Source of the DNA: Verrucomicrobiota bacterium
GTDB lineage: Bacteria > Verrucomicrobiota > Verrucomicrobiia > Opitutales > Opitutaceae
Length of the DNA: 25,788 bases
NCBI GenBank assembly: GCA_023443985.1
Contig: JAEZSJ010000389.1
Span: 1-25,788 of the forward strand
Direction: 5' to 3'
Numbering within the stretch: the first letter of the stretch is position 1; each line of letters starts with the position of its first letter. The translations under genes and the position numbers were made by a program. The notes beneath the pieces were generated by a model that was not told where the DNA came from, ran no database searches, and saw only the letters and a list, made by a program, of their open reading frames with translations. This document shows positions 15,848 to 25,295 of this stretch, one piece after another.

Positions 15848-16459
15848 ATGGCTCGTTACACCGGTCCTGTTGCCCGCATCAACCGCCGCTTCGGCGCCCC
15901 CATCATGGGCCCGACGAAGGCGCTCGAGAAGCGCAACTTCCCCCCTGGCCAGCACGGCCCCAAGGCCGCCCGCCGCAAGACTTCCGAATACGCCAAGGGT
16001 CTCATCGAGAAACAGAAGCTCCGTTACACCTACGGCCTGCTTGAGCGTCAGTTCCGCCGCATCTTCGCGATCGCCAAGCGTGAGCGCGGCGTCACCGGCG
16101 CCCGCTTCCTCCAGTTGCTGGAGACCCGCCTCGACAGCGTCGTCTACCTGCTCGGCTTCGCCAAGACCCGCAGCGCCGCCCGCCAATTCGTCAACCACGG
16201 CCACGTGCGCGTGAACGGCAAGAAGGTCGACATCGCCTCCTACAGCGTTGTCCCCGGCGACGAGATCGAGGTCCGCGCCAAGCCCGGCTCCCGCCAGATC
16301 GCCGTGCGCAACCTCGAGGAGAACCGCCTCCGCACGCCGCCGCCGTGGCTCACCCTCAATGCCGAGGCCCTCAAGGCCACCATCGTCCGCCTCCCCACCC
16401 GCGAGGAGATGGACCCGGCCATCAATGAGCAGCTGATCGTCGAGTTCTACAGCCGCTGA
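15848..16459 (+). CDS. rpsD: 30S ribosomal protein S4
   Basis: S4 nucleates 30S assembly at the 16S five-way junction and affects decoding fidelity. The 203-residue product is of normal length. It has ARYTGPVARINRRFG, NFPPGQHGPKAARRKTSEYAKG and QKLRYTYGLLERQFRRIF. The S4 domain reads FLQLLETRLDSVVYLLGFAKTRSAARQFVNHGHVRVNGKKVDI (blocks about 91-133). The N-terminal domain lacks the cysteines of zinc-binding S4 forms. The start follows TTTTCC with no Shine-Dalgarno. Confidence 0.97.
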   Translation: MARYTGPVARINRRFGAPIMGPTKALEKRNFPPGQHGPKAARRKTSEYAKGLIEKQKLRYTYGLLERQFRRIFAIAKRERGVTGARFLQLLETRLDSVVYLLGFAKTRSAARQFVNHGHVRVNGKKVDIASYSVVPGDEIEVRAKPGSRQIAVRNLEENRLRTPPPWLTLNAEALKATIVRLPTREEMDPAINEQLIVEFYSR

Positions 16460-16521
16460 TAGCGCGCTGAACCGGCCTCGCTGAATCCCTCCAATCATCG
16501 AAACCCTCATCTTTTCGCACC

Positions 16522-17523
16522 ATGCCCAAGCGTCTCGGTAAGTTCGAACTGCCCAACAAGCTGGTGAAGGTCGAGGAAGGCTCCACGCCCACCTACGCCA
16601 AGTTCATCGCCGAACCTTTCGAGGCCGGCTACGGACACACCGTGGGTAACTCCCTGCGGCGCGTCCTCCTCAGCTCCATCGAAGGTGCGGCCATCTCGTC
16701 GATCCGCATCGACGGGGTGAACCACGAGTTCCAGAGCATCGACGGCGTTGTCGAGGATGTCACCGACATCGTCCTCAACCTGAAGAAGATCCTCATCATC
16801 TCGCAGAAGCGCGAACCGGTCGTCCTGCACATCAAGGTGCACAAGGAGGGTCCGATCACCGCTGCCGACATCACACCCGACGCCAACGTCCAGATCATCA
16901 ATCCCGAGCAGCTCATCTGCACCCTCGACCGTGTCCGCACGTTCGAGGCCGAGATCGAGATCAAGACCGGCCGCGGCTACTGCCCCGGCTCGGAGAACAA
17001 GAAGGAGGACCAGCCCATCGGCGTCATTCCGATCGACTCCCTGTTCTCGCCCGTGCGCCTCGTGAAGTACTCTGTCGAGGCCACCCGCGTGGGCCAGATC
17101 ACCGACTACGACAAGCTCGTCCTCGAGGTCTGGACCGACGGCCGCATCACCCCGGACGACGCCCTCAAGCAGTCCGCCTCGATCCTCAAGCACCACCTCG
17201 ACGTCTTCGACCGGGTCTCCCAGGAGCACTACGAGTTCGAGTCCGTCCAGCCCGAGGTCAGCGAGGAGCAGAACAAGCTCCGCAAGCTCCTCAACATGTC
17301 GGTCAACGAGATCGAGCTCTCGGTCCGCGCCGCCAACTGCCTCAACAACGCCAACATCACCACCGTTGGCGAGTTGGCGATGAAGACCGAGCAGGAGATG
17401 CTCAAGTACCGCAACTTCGGCAAGAAGTCGCTCAACGAAATCAAGGAGAAGCTCGAGGGGCTTGGCCTCTCGCTCGGCATGAAGTTCGACGAGCGCCTCC
17501 TCGACTCCAAGAAAGAAGTCTGA
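16522..17523 (+). CDS. rpoA: DNA-directed RNA polymerase subunit alpha
   Basis: Alpha dimerises to start assembly of RNA polymerase, and its C-terminal domain binds UP-elements and activators. The 333-residue product has the N-terminal domain with GYGHTVGNSLRRVLLSSIEGAAI (36-58) and PVRLVKYSVEATRVGQ (177-192). A linker follows, then the helix-hairpin-helix C-terminal domain with NEIELSVRAANCLNNANI (262-279). Arg269 there corresponds to the DNA-contacting Arg265 of E. coli. YRNFGKKSLNEIKEKLEGLGLSLGM completes the domain. It follows rpsD by 62 bases, without a Shine-Dalgarno. Confidence 0.98.
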   Translation: MPKRLGKFELPNKLVKVEEGSTPTYAKFIAEPFEAGYGHTVGNSLRRVLLSSIEGAAISSIRIDGVNHEFQSIDGVVEDVTDIVLNLKKILIISQKREPVVLHIKVHKEGPITAADITPDANVQIINPEQLICTLDRVRTFEAEIEIKTGRGYCPGSENKKEDQPIGVIPIDSLFSPVRLVKYSVEATRVGQITDYDKLVLEVWTDGRITPDDALKQSASILKHHLDVFDRVSQEHYEFESVQPEVSEEQNKLRKLLNMSVNEIELSVRAANCLNNANITTVGELAMKTEQEMLKYRNFGKKSLNEIKEKLEGLGLSLGMKFDERLLDSKKEV

Positions 17524-17528
17524 CCGGT

Positions 17529-17555
17529 CGCGGCCGGCTCCACCCGCCGGCTGCG
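17529..17555 (+). promoter_or_regulatory. 10-bp hairpin between rpoA and rplQ
   Basis: CGCGGCCGGC (17529-17538) pairs with GCCGGCTGCG (17546-17555), with one G-U pair, around the loop TCCACCC. It starts 6 bases after the rpoA stop and ends 24 bases before rplQ. No T-run follows, so it is not a standard terminator. It could protect the rpoA 3' end or be a processing site between the two genes; this is inferred. Confidence 0.5.
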
Positions 17556-17579
17556 CCACACCACACCCGTTTCAAGCCA

Positions 17580-18080
17580 ATGCGTCATCGCAAACACAAT
17601 CACACGCTCGGAGTGACGAAGGAGCACCGTGCGGCGCTCCTCTCCAACCTCGGCGCCTCCCTCATCAAGAAGGGTCGCATCAAGACCACCCTCTCCAAGG
17701 CCCGCGCGCTCCGCCCCTTCATCGAGAAGGTCGTCACGAAAGCCAAGAAGGCCGCCGCCCTCGAGAAGAAGGGCGACAAGCTCCAGCCCCAAGCCATCCA
17801 CCTCCGCCGCCTCGCCCTGACCGAGGTCCGCGACGAGGCGGCGATCACCCTCCTCTTCAACGAGAAGGTCGCCCAGTTCGCCAACCGCGCCGGCGGCTAC
17901 ACCCGCATCTACAAGCTCAGCCAGCGCCGCATCGGCGACGCCGCCGAGCAGGCGCTCATCGAGTTCGTCGCGGCCGACGATCCGGGCTACAAGAAGACCA
18001 GCCGTCCGCGCAAGGCCTCCAAGAAGGCCGCGGCCGAGCCGGCTGCCGAGGCGCCCGCCGCCGAGCAGTCGCAAGCCTGA
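17580..18080 (+). CDS. rplQ: 50S ribosomal protein L17 with Ala/Pro-rich C-terminal tail
   Basis: L17 sits near the peptide exit. The 166-residue product opens MRHRKHNHTLGVTKEHRAAL, then LLSNLGASLIKKGRIKTTLSKARALRPFIEKVVTKAKK in blocks (20-57). The second half has FNEKVAQFANRAGGYTRIYKLSQRRIGDAAEQALIEFV (blocks about 98-135). The core normally ends near residue 120-130. The remaining roughly 28 residues are a low-complexity Lys/Ala/Pro/Glu tail (KKAAAEPAAEAPAAEQSQA), like the extension on S11. This is the last gene of the cluster and is followed by a terminator. Confidence 0.97.
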   Translation: MRHRKHNHTLGVTKEHRAALLSNLGASLIKKGRIKTTLSKARALRPFIEKVVTKAKKAAALEKKGDKLQPQAIHLRRLALTEVRDEAAITLLFNEKVAQFANRAGGYTRIYKLSQRRIGDAAEQALIEFVAADDPGYKKTSRPRKASKKAAAEPAAEAPAAEQSQA

Positions 18081-18120
18081 TTCGCGCCCCCGTCGGCGCT
18101 TCCCGCCTGGACAACATTCC

Positions 18121-18160
18121 AAGACGCGTCTCGCTTCGGCGGGGCGCGTCTTGCGCTTTT
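18121..18160 (+). terminator. Rho-independent terminator after rplQ
   Basis: A 14-bp stem, AAGACGCGTCTCGC (18121-18134) with GCGGGGCGCGTCTT (18139-18152), has two G-U pairs and a TTCG tetraloop. GCGCTTTT follows. The U-tract is short but the stem is very stable. It lies 40 bases after the rplQ stop and is the only convincing terminator seen between rpsL and this point, so the ribosomal cluster probably ends here. Confidence 0.85.
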
Positions 18161-18176
18161 CCGGAACGTTCCGCCC

Positions 18177-18410
18177 GTGCTCCCCACCGACCTCACCGTT
18201 GCGCTCCTGCTGGCCGTCGCCGGCGGCATCGGGCTGCTCGTCGGGCTCTGGGCCTATTACGACCGCCGCGACCGGCGCCTCTACGACGCCACGCGCCGGA
18301 AGACCACGTTCCACTGCCTCAAATGCAGCCACGTCTACACCAGCGCGGAGCGGCATGAGACCTGCCCCTGCCCGCGCTGTGGCCACGAGAACCCGCGGCT
18401 GCATTTCTGA
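18177..18410 (+). CDS. Small membrane-anchored zinc-ribbon protein, function unknown
   Basis: I do not recognise a named family. The 77-residue product, from a GTG start in CCC context, has one hydrophobic segment (about 6-27, LTVALLLAVAGGIGLLVGLWAY). A basic stretch (YYDRRDRRLYDATRRK) follows, then a C-terminal zinc-ribbon-like knuckle pair: Cys47/Cys50 in FHCLKCSHVY and Cys63, Cys65, Cys68 in CPCPRCGHENPRL. The positive-inside rule predicts the ribbon in the cytoplasm. The start lies 16 bases after the rplQ terminator and the stop is 79 bases before guaA. Alternative overlapping frames lack this domain pattern. Zinc binding is inferred from the cysteine spacing. Confidence 0.7.
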   Translation: MLPTDLTVALLLAVAGGIGLLVGLWAYYDRRDRRLYDATRRKTTFHCLKCSHVYTSAERHETCPCPRCGHENPRLHF

Positions 18411-18446
18411 CCCGTAGATTTCCACCCGCCGCTCCCGTTTCGTATC

Positions 18447-18464
18447 GACTGCCCCCGGGCGGTC
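18447..18464 (+). promoter_or_regulatory. Short hairpin in the guaA leader
   Basis: GACTGCC (18447-18453) pairs with GGCGGTC (18458-18464), with one G-U pair, around CCCG, 25 bases before the guaA start. It is too small to be a purine riboswitch, no aptamer signature is visible and no T-run follows. It may simply be a stable 5'-UTR element. Confidence 0.25.
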
Positions 18465-18489
18465 CCGCCAGCTTCCCCCTCTTCTCGCC

Positions 18490-20028
<1,539 letters not shown>

Positions 20029-20140
20029 GCGCAGTCCAGCGGCGGAGCTCCTCCCTGTTTCGCCCGCATCGCGCCCCGCCCCGGGCGCGCGCCGCATCCG
20101 CCGAGTTGCGTTCGGCCGCCGCGCTCGGCAACGTCGCGCC

Positions 20141-20905
20141 ATGCTCCTGTTCCGCCGCCCGCTCCTGCTTGCCGCATTTCTGTCCGTCGTCGCCGGCGCC
20201 TGCGGCGCCGAGGCCGCCGAGGCGGTGATCACGCGGGCCCGCGCCTTCCTGGGCGACGAGCGGGCGCTCTCCGAGATCCGCTCGCTGCGTTACCGCGGCA
20301 CCATCGAGTTCAAGGATGAGAACGGCGCCGTCGTCCCGGACGCCTCGGGTTCGCTCGAGCTGATTCTGCAGCGCCCCCAACAACAGCGCATGGTGCGCAC
20401 CAACGCCCGTCTGCGAGAGACAATCGCGCTCGACGACCTCACCGGCTGGATGCGCGTGGAGTCCCTCGATCAGCCGGGGCGCTCGCGCCTGAAGATCCTC
20501 GAACTGGGTGAACTCCGCCGGCTCCAGGCCAACACCTTCGAGAACCTCGCGTTCTACCGGGGCCATGAGCAGCGCGGCGGCTCGGTCGAGCTGCGGGGCG
20601 TGCAGACGATCGACGGACGCGAAGCGGACTCCGTCGCCTTCAACCACCCGCATGGGATCACGTTCATCCGGCATTTCGACCAGCAGACCGGCCGGTTGCT
20701 GCTCACCGAGATGTCGTTCGGCGGCAGCGTCCGCGAGGAGGGCGAACTCGTGGTCGCCGGCGTCCTGTTCCCGCGGCGGATGCACACCTCCAGCCGGACC
20801 AGGGACGGCAAGCCCTACAGCGTGACCGTCACGATCGAGGAGGTGGAGGTGAACAAGACCTACGGGAGCGAACTCTTCGAGGCGCCGCTGCCGAGCGTGC
20901 CGTGA
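20141..20905 (+). CDS. Exported protein, possible LolA-like outer-membrane lipoprotein-sorting type
   Basis: The 254-residue product has a signal peptide: basic MLLFRRP, hydrophobic LLLAAFLSVVAGA, then a cysteine at 21 in AGACGAEA. That could be a weak lipobox (giving a lipoprotein) or part of an ordinary cleavage region near AEAAEA. The mature part is mainly beta-strand-like, with repeated short segments such as LRYRGTIEFKDENG, GSLELILQRPQQQRMV, GWMRVESLD and GELVVAGVLFPRRMHTSSRTRDGKPY. This resembles the LolA/LolB half-barrel fold seen in many 'outer membrane lipoprotein-sorting' annotations. That assignment is by pattern only. Its last bases overlap a possible GTG of hisD, so the two genes may be cotranscribed. 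Confidence 0.6.
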   Translation: MLLFRRPLLLAAFLSVVAGACGAEAAEAVITRARAFLGDERALSEIRSLRYRGTIEFKDENGAVVPDASGSLELILQRPQQQRMVRTNARLRETIALDDLTGWMRVESLDQPGRSRLKILELGELRRLQANTFENLAFYRGHEQRGGSVELRGVQTIDGREADSVAFNHPHGITFIRHFDQQTGRLLLTEMSFGGSVREEGELVVAGVLFPRRMHTSSRTRDGKPYSVTVTIEEVEVNKTYGSELFEAPLPSVP

Positions 20906-20970
20906 TTGTCCCGGCACCGGCGCACTGTCCGGTTGCCAACCGCGGGCGCGGGGCCTTTCGTGCGAGGGTC

Positions 20971-22272
20971 ATGCGTCTCCTGCGGTCCTCCGAACCGAAC
21001 TTCCACTCTGAGCTCGCGCGCTTCTGCGCGACGGCCGCCGCGCCGGCCGAGATCCGCGAGTCCGTCGCCGCGATCCTCGCCGCCGTGCGCACGCGGGGCG
21101 ACGCCGCCGTGGCGGAGTACGTCCGCAAGTTCGACCGCGCCACGCTCGCCCCCGCGCAGTTCCGGGTGGGCGCCGCCGAGCTGGCCGCCGGGGCCAGGTC
21201 GCTCACGCGCGAGCAGCGCACGGCCATCAAGGCTTCGCACCGCAACATCGTCGCCTACAACCGCCGCGGCCTCCCGCGCGACTGGACCGCGCGCAACCCC
21301 GACGGCGCCCAGGTCGGCGAGCGTTTCTATCCGATCCGCCGCGTGGGTCTCTACGTGCCCGGCGGGCAGGTGCCGCTCGTATCCACCGTCTTGATGTCCG
21401 TGGTGCTCGCGCAGATCGCCCGGTGCCCGGAGATCGCCGTCTTCACGCCCTCCGGTCCGGATGGCAAGGTTTCGCCCGCCATGCTCGGCGCGCTGCACAC
21501 GATCGGCATCACCGAGGTGTACCGCATCGGCGGCGTGCAGGCCGTGGGCGCGATGGCCTACGGCACCGAGACGATCCCGGCCGTCGACAAGGTCTTCGGC
21601 CCGGGCAACGCCTACACGGTCGAAGCGCAGCGGCAGGTCTTCGGCACGGTCGGCATCGCGCTGCTGCCGGGGCCGAGCGAGGTCTGCGTGATCGCCGATG
21701 GTACGGCGAATCCTGAATACGTCGCCGCGGACCTGCTCGCGCAGGCCGAACACGGCACCGGGCGGGAGAAGGTCTATCTCGTCACCACCTCTGCGAAGGT
21801 GCTCGCCGCCGTCGAGTCCGAGATCACGCGGCAGCTCGCCGAGGCCGGTCGGGCGGAGCTGATCCGCCGGGTGCTCGCCTCCGGCGCGCTCGCAATCCTC
21901 GTGAAGTCGCTCGACGAGGCGGCGCGGGTGGCGGACTTCGTCGCCCCCGAGCACCTCGAGCTCGAGGTCGCCGCGAAGGCGGTGCCGGGGCTGCTCAAGA
22001 AGATCACCACCGCCGGCGCGGTGCTCGTCGGCGGGGAGACGCCCACCGCGCTGGGCGACTTCATCGCCGGCCCGAGCCACACGTTGCCGACCGGCCGCAC
22101 GGGCCGGTTTTTCAGCGGCCTGCGCGTCGCCGATTTTCTGCGGCGCACGAGCGTGGTGCGGTACGACGCCCGCAGCCTGCCGAAGGCGGCGCCGGTCGTC
22201 GCCGCCTTCTCCGCGATGGAGCAGCTCGACGCCCACGGCCGCTCGTGTACGCGCCGGCTTGTGCGGCGTTGA
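20971..22272 (+). CDS. hisD: Histidinol dehydrogenase
   Basis: HisD performs the last two steps of histidine synthesis, oxidising L-histidinol to histidine with two NAD+. The 433-residue product has all key residues. Zinc ligands are Gln258 and His261 (in LAQAEHGTG), Asp363 (LGDFIAGPSHTLPT) and His422 (LDAHGRS). The catalytic pair is Glu327/His328 (APEHLEL). IFGPGN-type KVFGPGNAYTVEAQRQV is at about 207-223. The ATG at 20971 gives MRLLRSSEPNFHSELARF, the usual N-terminus. A GTG at 20902 overlapping the upstream stop would add 23 unmatched residues. Other his genes are not nearby. Confidence 0.97.
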   Translation: MRLLRSSEPNFHSELARFCATAAAPAEIRESVAAILAAVRTRGDAAVAEYVRKFDRATLAPAQFRVGAAELAAGARSLTREQRTAIKASHRNIVAYNRRGLPRDWTARNPDGAQVGERFYPIRRVGLYVPGGQVPLVSTVLMSVVLAQIARCPEIAVFTPSGPDGKVSPAMLGALHTIGITEVYRIGGVQAVGAMAYGTETIPAVDKVFGPGNAYTVEAQRQVFGTVGIALLPGPSEVCVIADGTANPEYVAADLLAQAEHGTGREKVYLVTTSAKVLAAVESEITRQLAEAGRAELIRRVLASGALAILVKSLDEAARVADFVAPEHLELEVAAKAVPGLLKKITTAGAVLVGGETPTALGDFIAGPSHTLPTGRTGRFFSGLRVADFLRRTSVVRYDARSLPKAAPVVAAFSAMEQLDAHGRSCTRRLVRR

Positions 22273-22345
22273 ACCCCGGCTGCGCACGGCGATCCCCTGG
22301 GTGTCGTATCGCCCCGGCCGTGTCGTCGCGCCGAGGGCGGGCGTG

Positions 22346-22388
22346 AGATCCTTCATGGTGAGGATCTGCGCCGGCCTGCGCATTTTTT
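22346..22388 (+). terminator. Two stacked hairpins ending in T6, after hisD
   Basis: AGATCCT (22346-22352) pairs with AGGATCT (22361-22367). Next to it TGCGC (22367-22371) pairs with GCGCA (22378-22382) around CGGCCT, followed directly by TTTTTT (22383-22388). The second is a short-stemmed but well-placed terminator, 95 bases after hisD and 60 before the kinase gene. The shared base means the two stems abut; whether they switch is unknown. Confidence 0.6.
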
Positions 22389-22447
22389 GGCCTAGAATTT
22401 TGACTTAAGGGTGTGGTAATCGATCTTGTCGGCAGCCTGTTGCTGCC

Positions 22448-23938
22448 GTGCCTACCGACCCCCTTCTTCCCCTCGAAATCGAATCGATGGTCCACGCCGT
22501 GGTGGACCAGGAGAGCATCATCGCCATCACCGATCGACGGGGGACGATCGTCCATGCGAACGACCGGTTCTGCGAGATCTCCGGCTACCGGCGCACGGAG
22601 CTGCTCGGGCAGAACCACCGGCTGCTGAAGTCCGGCCGGCACCCGCCGGAATTCTACCGGAACCTCTGGGCGACGATCCTGGGCGGCCGCGTCTGGCGGG
22701 GCGAGATCTGCAACCGCGCGAAGGACGGTCATCTCTACTGGGTGGATACGACCATCTCCCCGATGCGCTCCGAGGGACTGATCTCCCACTTCCTCGCGCT
22801 GCGCACCGACATCACCGCGCGCAAGGTCGCCGAGGCCGAGCTGGAGGAGAAACAGAAGCGCGAGGAGGAGGAGCGGCGGATGGCCGCCCTCGGCCGCATG
22901 GCCGACGGGGTGTTGCATGACCTCAACAACATCCTCACCGGCGTCATGGGGCTGGCCGCCGAGACCCGCACCGAGGAGCGCAACGCCATGTTGCAGGAGT
23001 CGATCGGCCGCATGGCGCAGCTGACGCGCACGCTGCGCGATTACTCGACCGGCCGGCCGGCGCGGCCGGAACCGTTCCGGCTGCTGCCGTTGCTCGCGTG
23101 CGCAACCTCGCTGGTCCGCTACCGTAAGGGCGTCCCGCGCAACCTCGCGATCGTCGAGAGGCACGAGCCGCCCGCCGGTTGCGAGATCGAGGGCAACGAG
23201 GCGCAGCTGTTCGAGGTTGCCCTGAACCTCGCGGTCAACGCCGCCGAGGCGATGGCGGGCGTCGCGCGGCCCGAGCTGCGGGTCACCTCGAAGCTCGAAG
23301 GCGACCACGTGGTCGTGCGCTTCGAGGACAGCGGGGCCGGGGTGCCGGCCGATGTCGCGCCCACGCTTTTCGAACCGTATTCATCGACCAAGGGCCGCGG
23401 TCGGGGGCTGGGGCTCTCGGTCGCCCGGCGCATCGCCGAGGCGCATGGCGGGACGCTCGATCTCGAGTCCCGGGGCGGCGGCGGCCGTGGCGCCTGTTTC
23501 CGGCTGGAGGTCCCCGCCCGTGCCGTGGCCGGGACGGGGAGCGACCCCGCGCCGCGGGTCGGTCAAAGGCGGGTCGTCCTCGTGTCGGAGGACGACGCCG
23601 ATGTGCGGCGCCTGATCGAGAACGCCGCCAACCTGAACGGCCTGAGCGTCATGTATCCGGGGGATGGTGCCGACCTTGTCGCACTCGCCTCCAAGATGGG
23701 GGCGGTGCTCGCCGCGGCGGTGATCGACTCGTGCGAGATCGACTCGAACGAGGGCACTGTGGCCTGCCTGCGCCAGGTCGCGCCGGGGCTGCCGATCCTG
23801 CTCATCTCGGCGACCCTGCCGGCCCGCGGGAAACGGATCACGCCCTGGGGCGAGGTCGACAGCTTCCCGAAACCGTTCGCCGTCGGCGAACTCGCCGAGG
23901 CCCTGCAGTTCGCTGCGCGCTCGCAGCCGCGGCTCTAG
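22448..23938 (+). CDS. Soluble hybrid sensor histidine kinase (PAS - kinase - receiver)
   Basis: The 496-residue product from a GTG start has no membrane segment. A PAS domain (about 14-105; FCEISGYRRTELLG) with a PAC tail (SHFLALRTDITARK) is followed by a charged coiled coil (126-148). The phosphorylation helix has His157 in VLHDLNNIL, of the HDxNN type. The ATPase domain has the N-box NLAVNAAEAM (260-269), DSGAGVP and GLGLSVARRIAEAHGG. A C-terminal receiver (375-490) has acidic Glu381-Asp382-Asp383, the probable acceptor Asp427, Ser454 and Lys475 (FPKPF). The signal is unknown and probably cytoplasmic. No separate response regulator is adjacent, so the output partner is elsewhere. An internal ATG (residue 14) is an alternative start. 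Confidence 0.88.
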   Translation: MPTDPLLPLEIESMVHAVVDQESIIAITDRRGTIVHANDRFCEISGYRRTELLGQNHRLLKSGRHPPEFYRNLWATILGGRVWRGEICNRAKDGHLYWVDTTISPMRSEGLISHFLALRTDITARKVAEAELEEKQKREEEERRMAALGRMADGVLHDLNNILTGVMGLAAETRTEERNAMLQESIGRMAQLTRTLRDYSTGRPARPEPFRLLPLLACATSLVRYRKGVPRNLAIVERHEPPAGCEIEGNEAQLFEVALNLAVNAAEAMAGVARPELRVTSKLEGDHVVVRFEDSGAGVPADVAPTLFEPYSSTKGRGRGLGLSVARRIAEAHGGTLDLESRGGGGRGACFRLEVPARAVAGTGSDPAPRVGQRRVVLVSEDDADVRRLIENAANLNGLSVMYPGDGADLVALASKMGAVLAAAVIDSCEIDSNEGTVACLRQVAPGLPILLISATLPARGKRITPWGEVDSFPKPFAVGELAEALQFAARSQPRL

Positions 23939-23960
23939 TCGCGGGGCGCGAGGCCGCCGC

Positions 23961-24974
<1,014 letters not shown>

Positions 24975-24987
24975 GGAGGCAGGAGAC

Positions 24988-25010
24988 AGAAGCTAGAATC
25001 TAGAAGCTAG
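24988..25010. repeat. Direct repeat AGAAGCTAG
   Basis: AGAAGCTAG occurs at 24988-24996 and again at 25002-25010, separated by AATCT. It sits 14 bases upstream of the ATP-binding gene start on the - strand, within its leader. Confidence 0.7.
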
Positions 25011-25085
25011 GAGTTCGGATTCGGAAAGCGGAGGACGACAGAAGGGAACGAAGAGAAGGAAGGTCGGAGGACGGAAGTGAGTGAA

Positions 25086-25147
25086 CCGCAGAGAACGCAA
25101 CGAGCGCAGAGCACGGAGGAAGCTGGAATCACAGAGAGCACAGAGGG
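25086..25147 (-). repeat. Degenerate 9-bp periodic repeat, array A
   Basis: On the + strand, 9-base units of the form xCGCAGAGx run from 25086 to about 25121 (CCGCAGAGA, ACGCAACGA, GCGCAGAGC, ACGGAGGAA). After an 8-base break two more units follow (CACAGAGAG and CACAGAGGG, 25130-25147). On the - strand this reads as TTCTCTGCG-like units. The period is visible although the copies vary. Confidence 0.6.
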
Positions 25148-25176
25148 GGAGGAGGACTCGGAGGGATGGAGCGGTG

Positions 25177-25203
25177 TTCTTTGAGCTCTTTGCATTCCTT
25201 GCG
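25177..25203 (+). repeat. Degenerate 9-bp periodic repeat, array B (opposed to A)
   Basis: Three abutting 9-base units on the + strand, TTCTTTGAG, CTCTTTGCA and TTCCTTGCG, share the YTCYTTGNR pattern. This is the same family as array A read on the - strand, so the two arrays face one another around about 30 bases. Confidence 0.5.
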
Positions 25204-25217
25204 GTGATTGTCCGAGG

Positions 25218-25274
25218 GTAGGAGCCTGCTTGCAGGCGATTCCGAGTCCAGATCGCCTGCAGGCAGGCTCCTAC
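25218..25274. repeat. REP-like 23-bp inverted repeat
   Basis: The left arm at 25218-25240 begins GTAGGAGCCTGC. Its reverse complement occupies 25252-25274 (ending GGCAGGCTCCTAC), with one mismatch that becomes a G-U pair. The loop between them is 11 bases. Each arm also holds the smaller palindrome around TGCAGG. This layout matches REP/BIME-type elements, often mobilised by RAYT transposases, but no transposase is in the window. It could also act as a hairpin between the two genes. Confidence 0.85.
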
Positions 25275-25295
25275 ATCTGAGAATGGTTGGACGAT

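Larger units (their letters stand above)
24975..25295. other. Gene-free 321-bp stretch between the two peptide-transporter ATPase genes
   Basis: No convincing coding frame is present. It contains, in order, a 9-bp direct repeat, an A/G-rich zone with a degenerate 9-bp periodic repeat, a smaller pyrimidine-rich array in the opposite sense, and a REP-like inverted repeat, each listed separately. The two flanking genes usually abut or overlap in Opp/Dpp operons, so this is an insertion of repetitive DNA into the operon. Confidence 0.85.

Noticed and set aside
18411..18489. Purine riboswitch before guaA
   Set aside because: Only a 7-bp hairpin is present; no three-way-junction or conserved aptamer segments could be found.
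20050..20100. GCGCCC-CGCCCC-GGGCGC hairpin after guaA as a terminator
   Set aside because: The stem is short, in very GC-rich DNA, and is not followed by a T-run.
20902..20970. GTG at 20902 as the hisD start, overlapping the upstream stop
   Set aside because: The added 23 residues are proline/arginine-rich and not part of HisD; the ATG at 20971 gives the family N-terminus.
20860..22383. 507-codon antisense frame opposite hisD
   Set aside because: hisD is complete with all catalytic residues on the + strand; the antisense product is Arg/Gly/Asp-rich noise.
22400..22428. Possible promoter TTGACT (22400-22405) with a weak ATCTTG 17 bases on, before the kinase
   Set aside because: The -10 element is poor and the pattern can arise by chance; not listed as a feature.
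25086..25274. CRISPR array
   Set aside because: The repeats are 9-base degenerate units or a single inverted pair, with no regular spacers and no cas genes.
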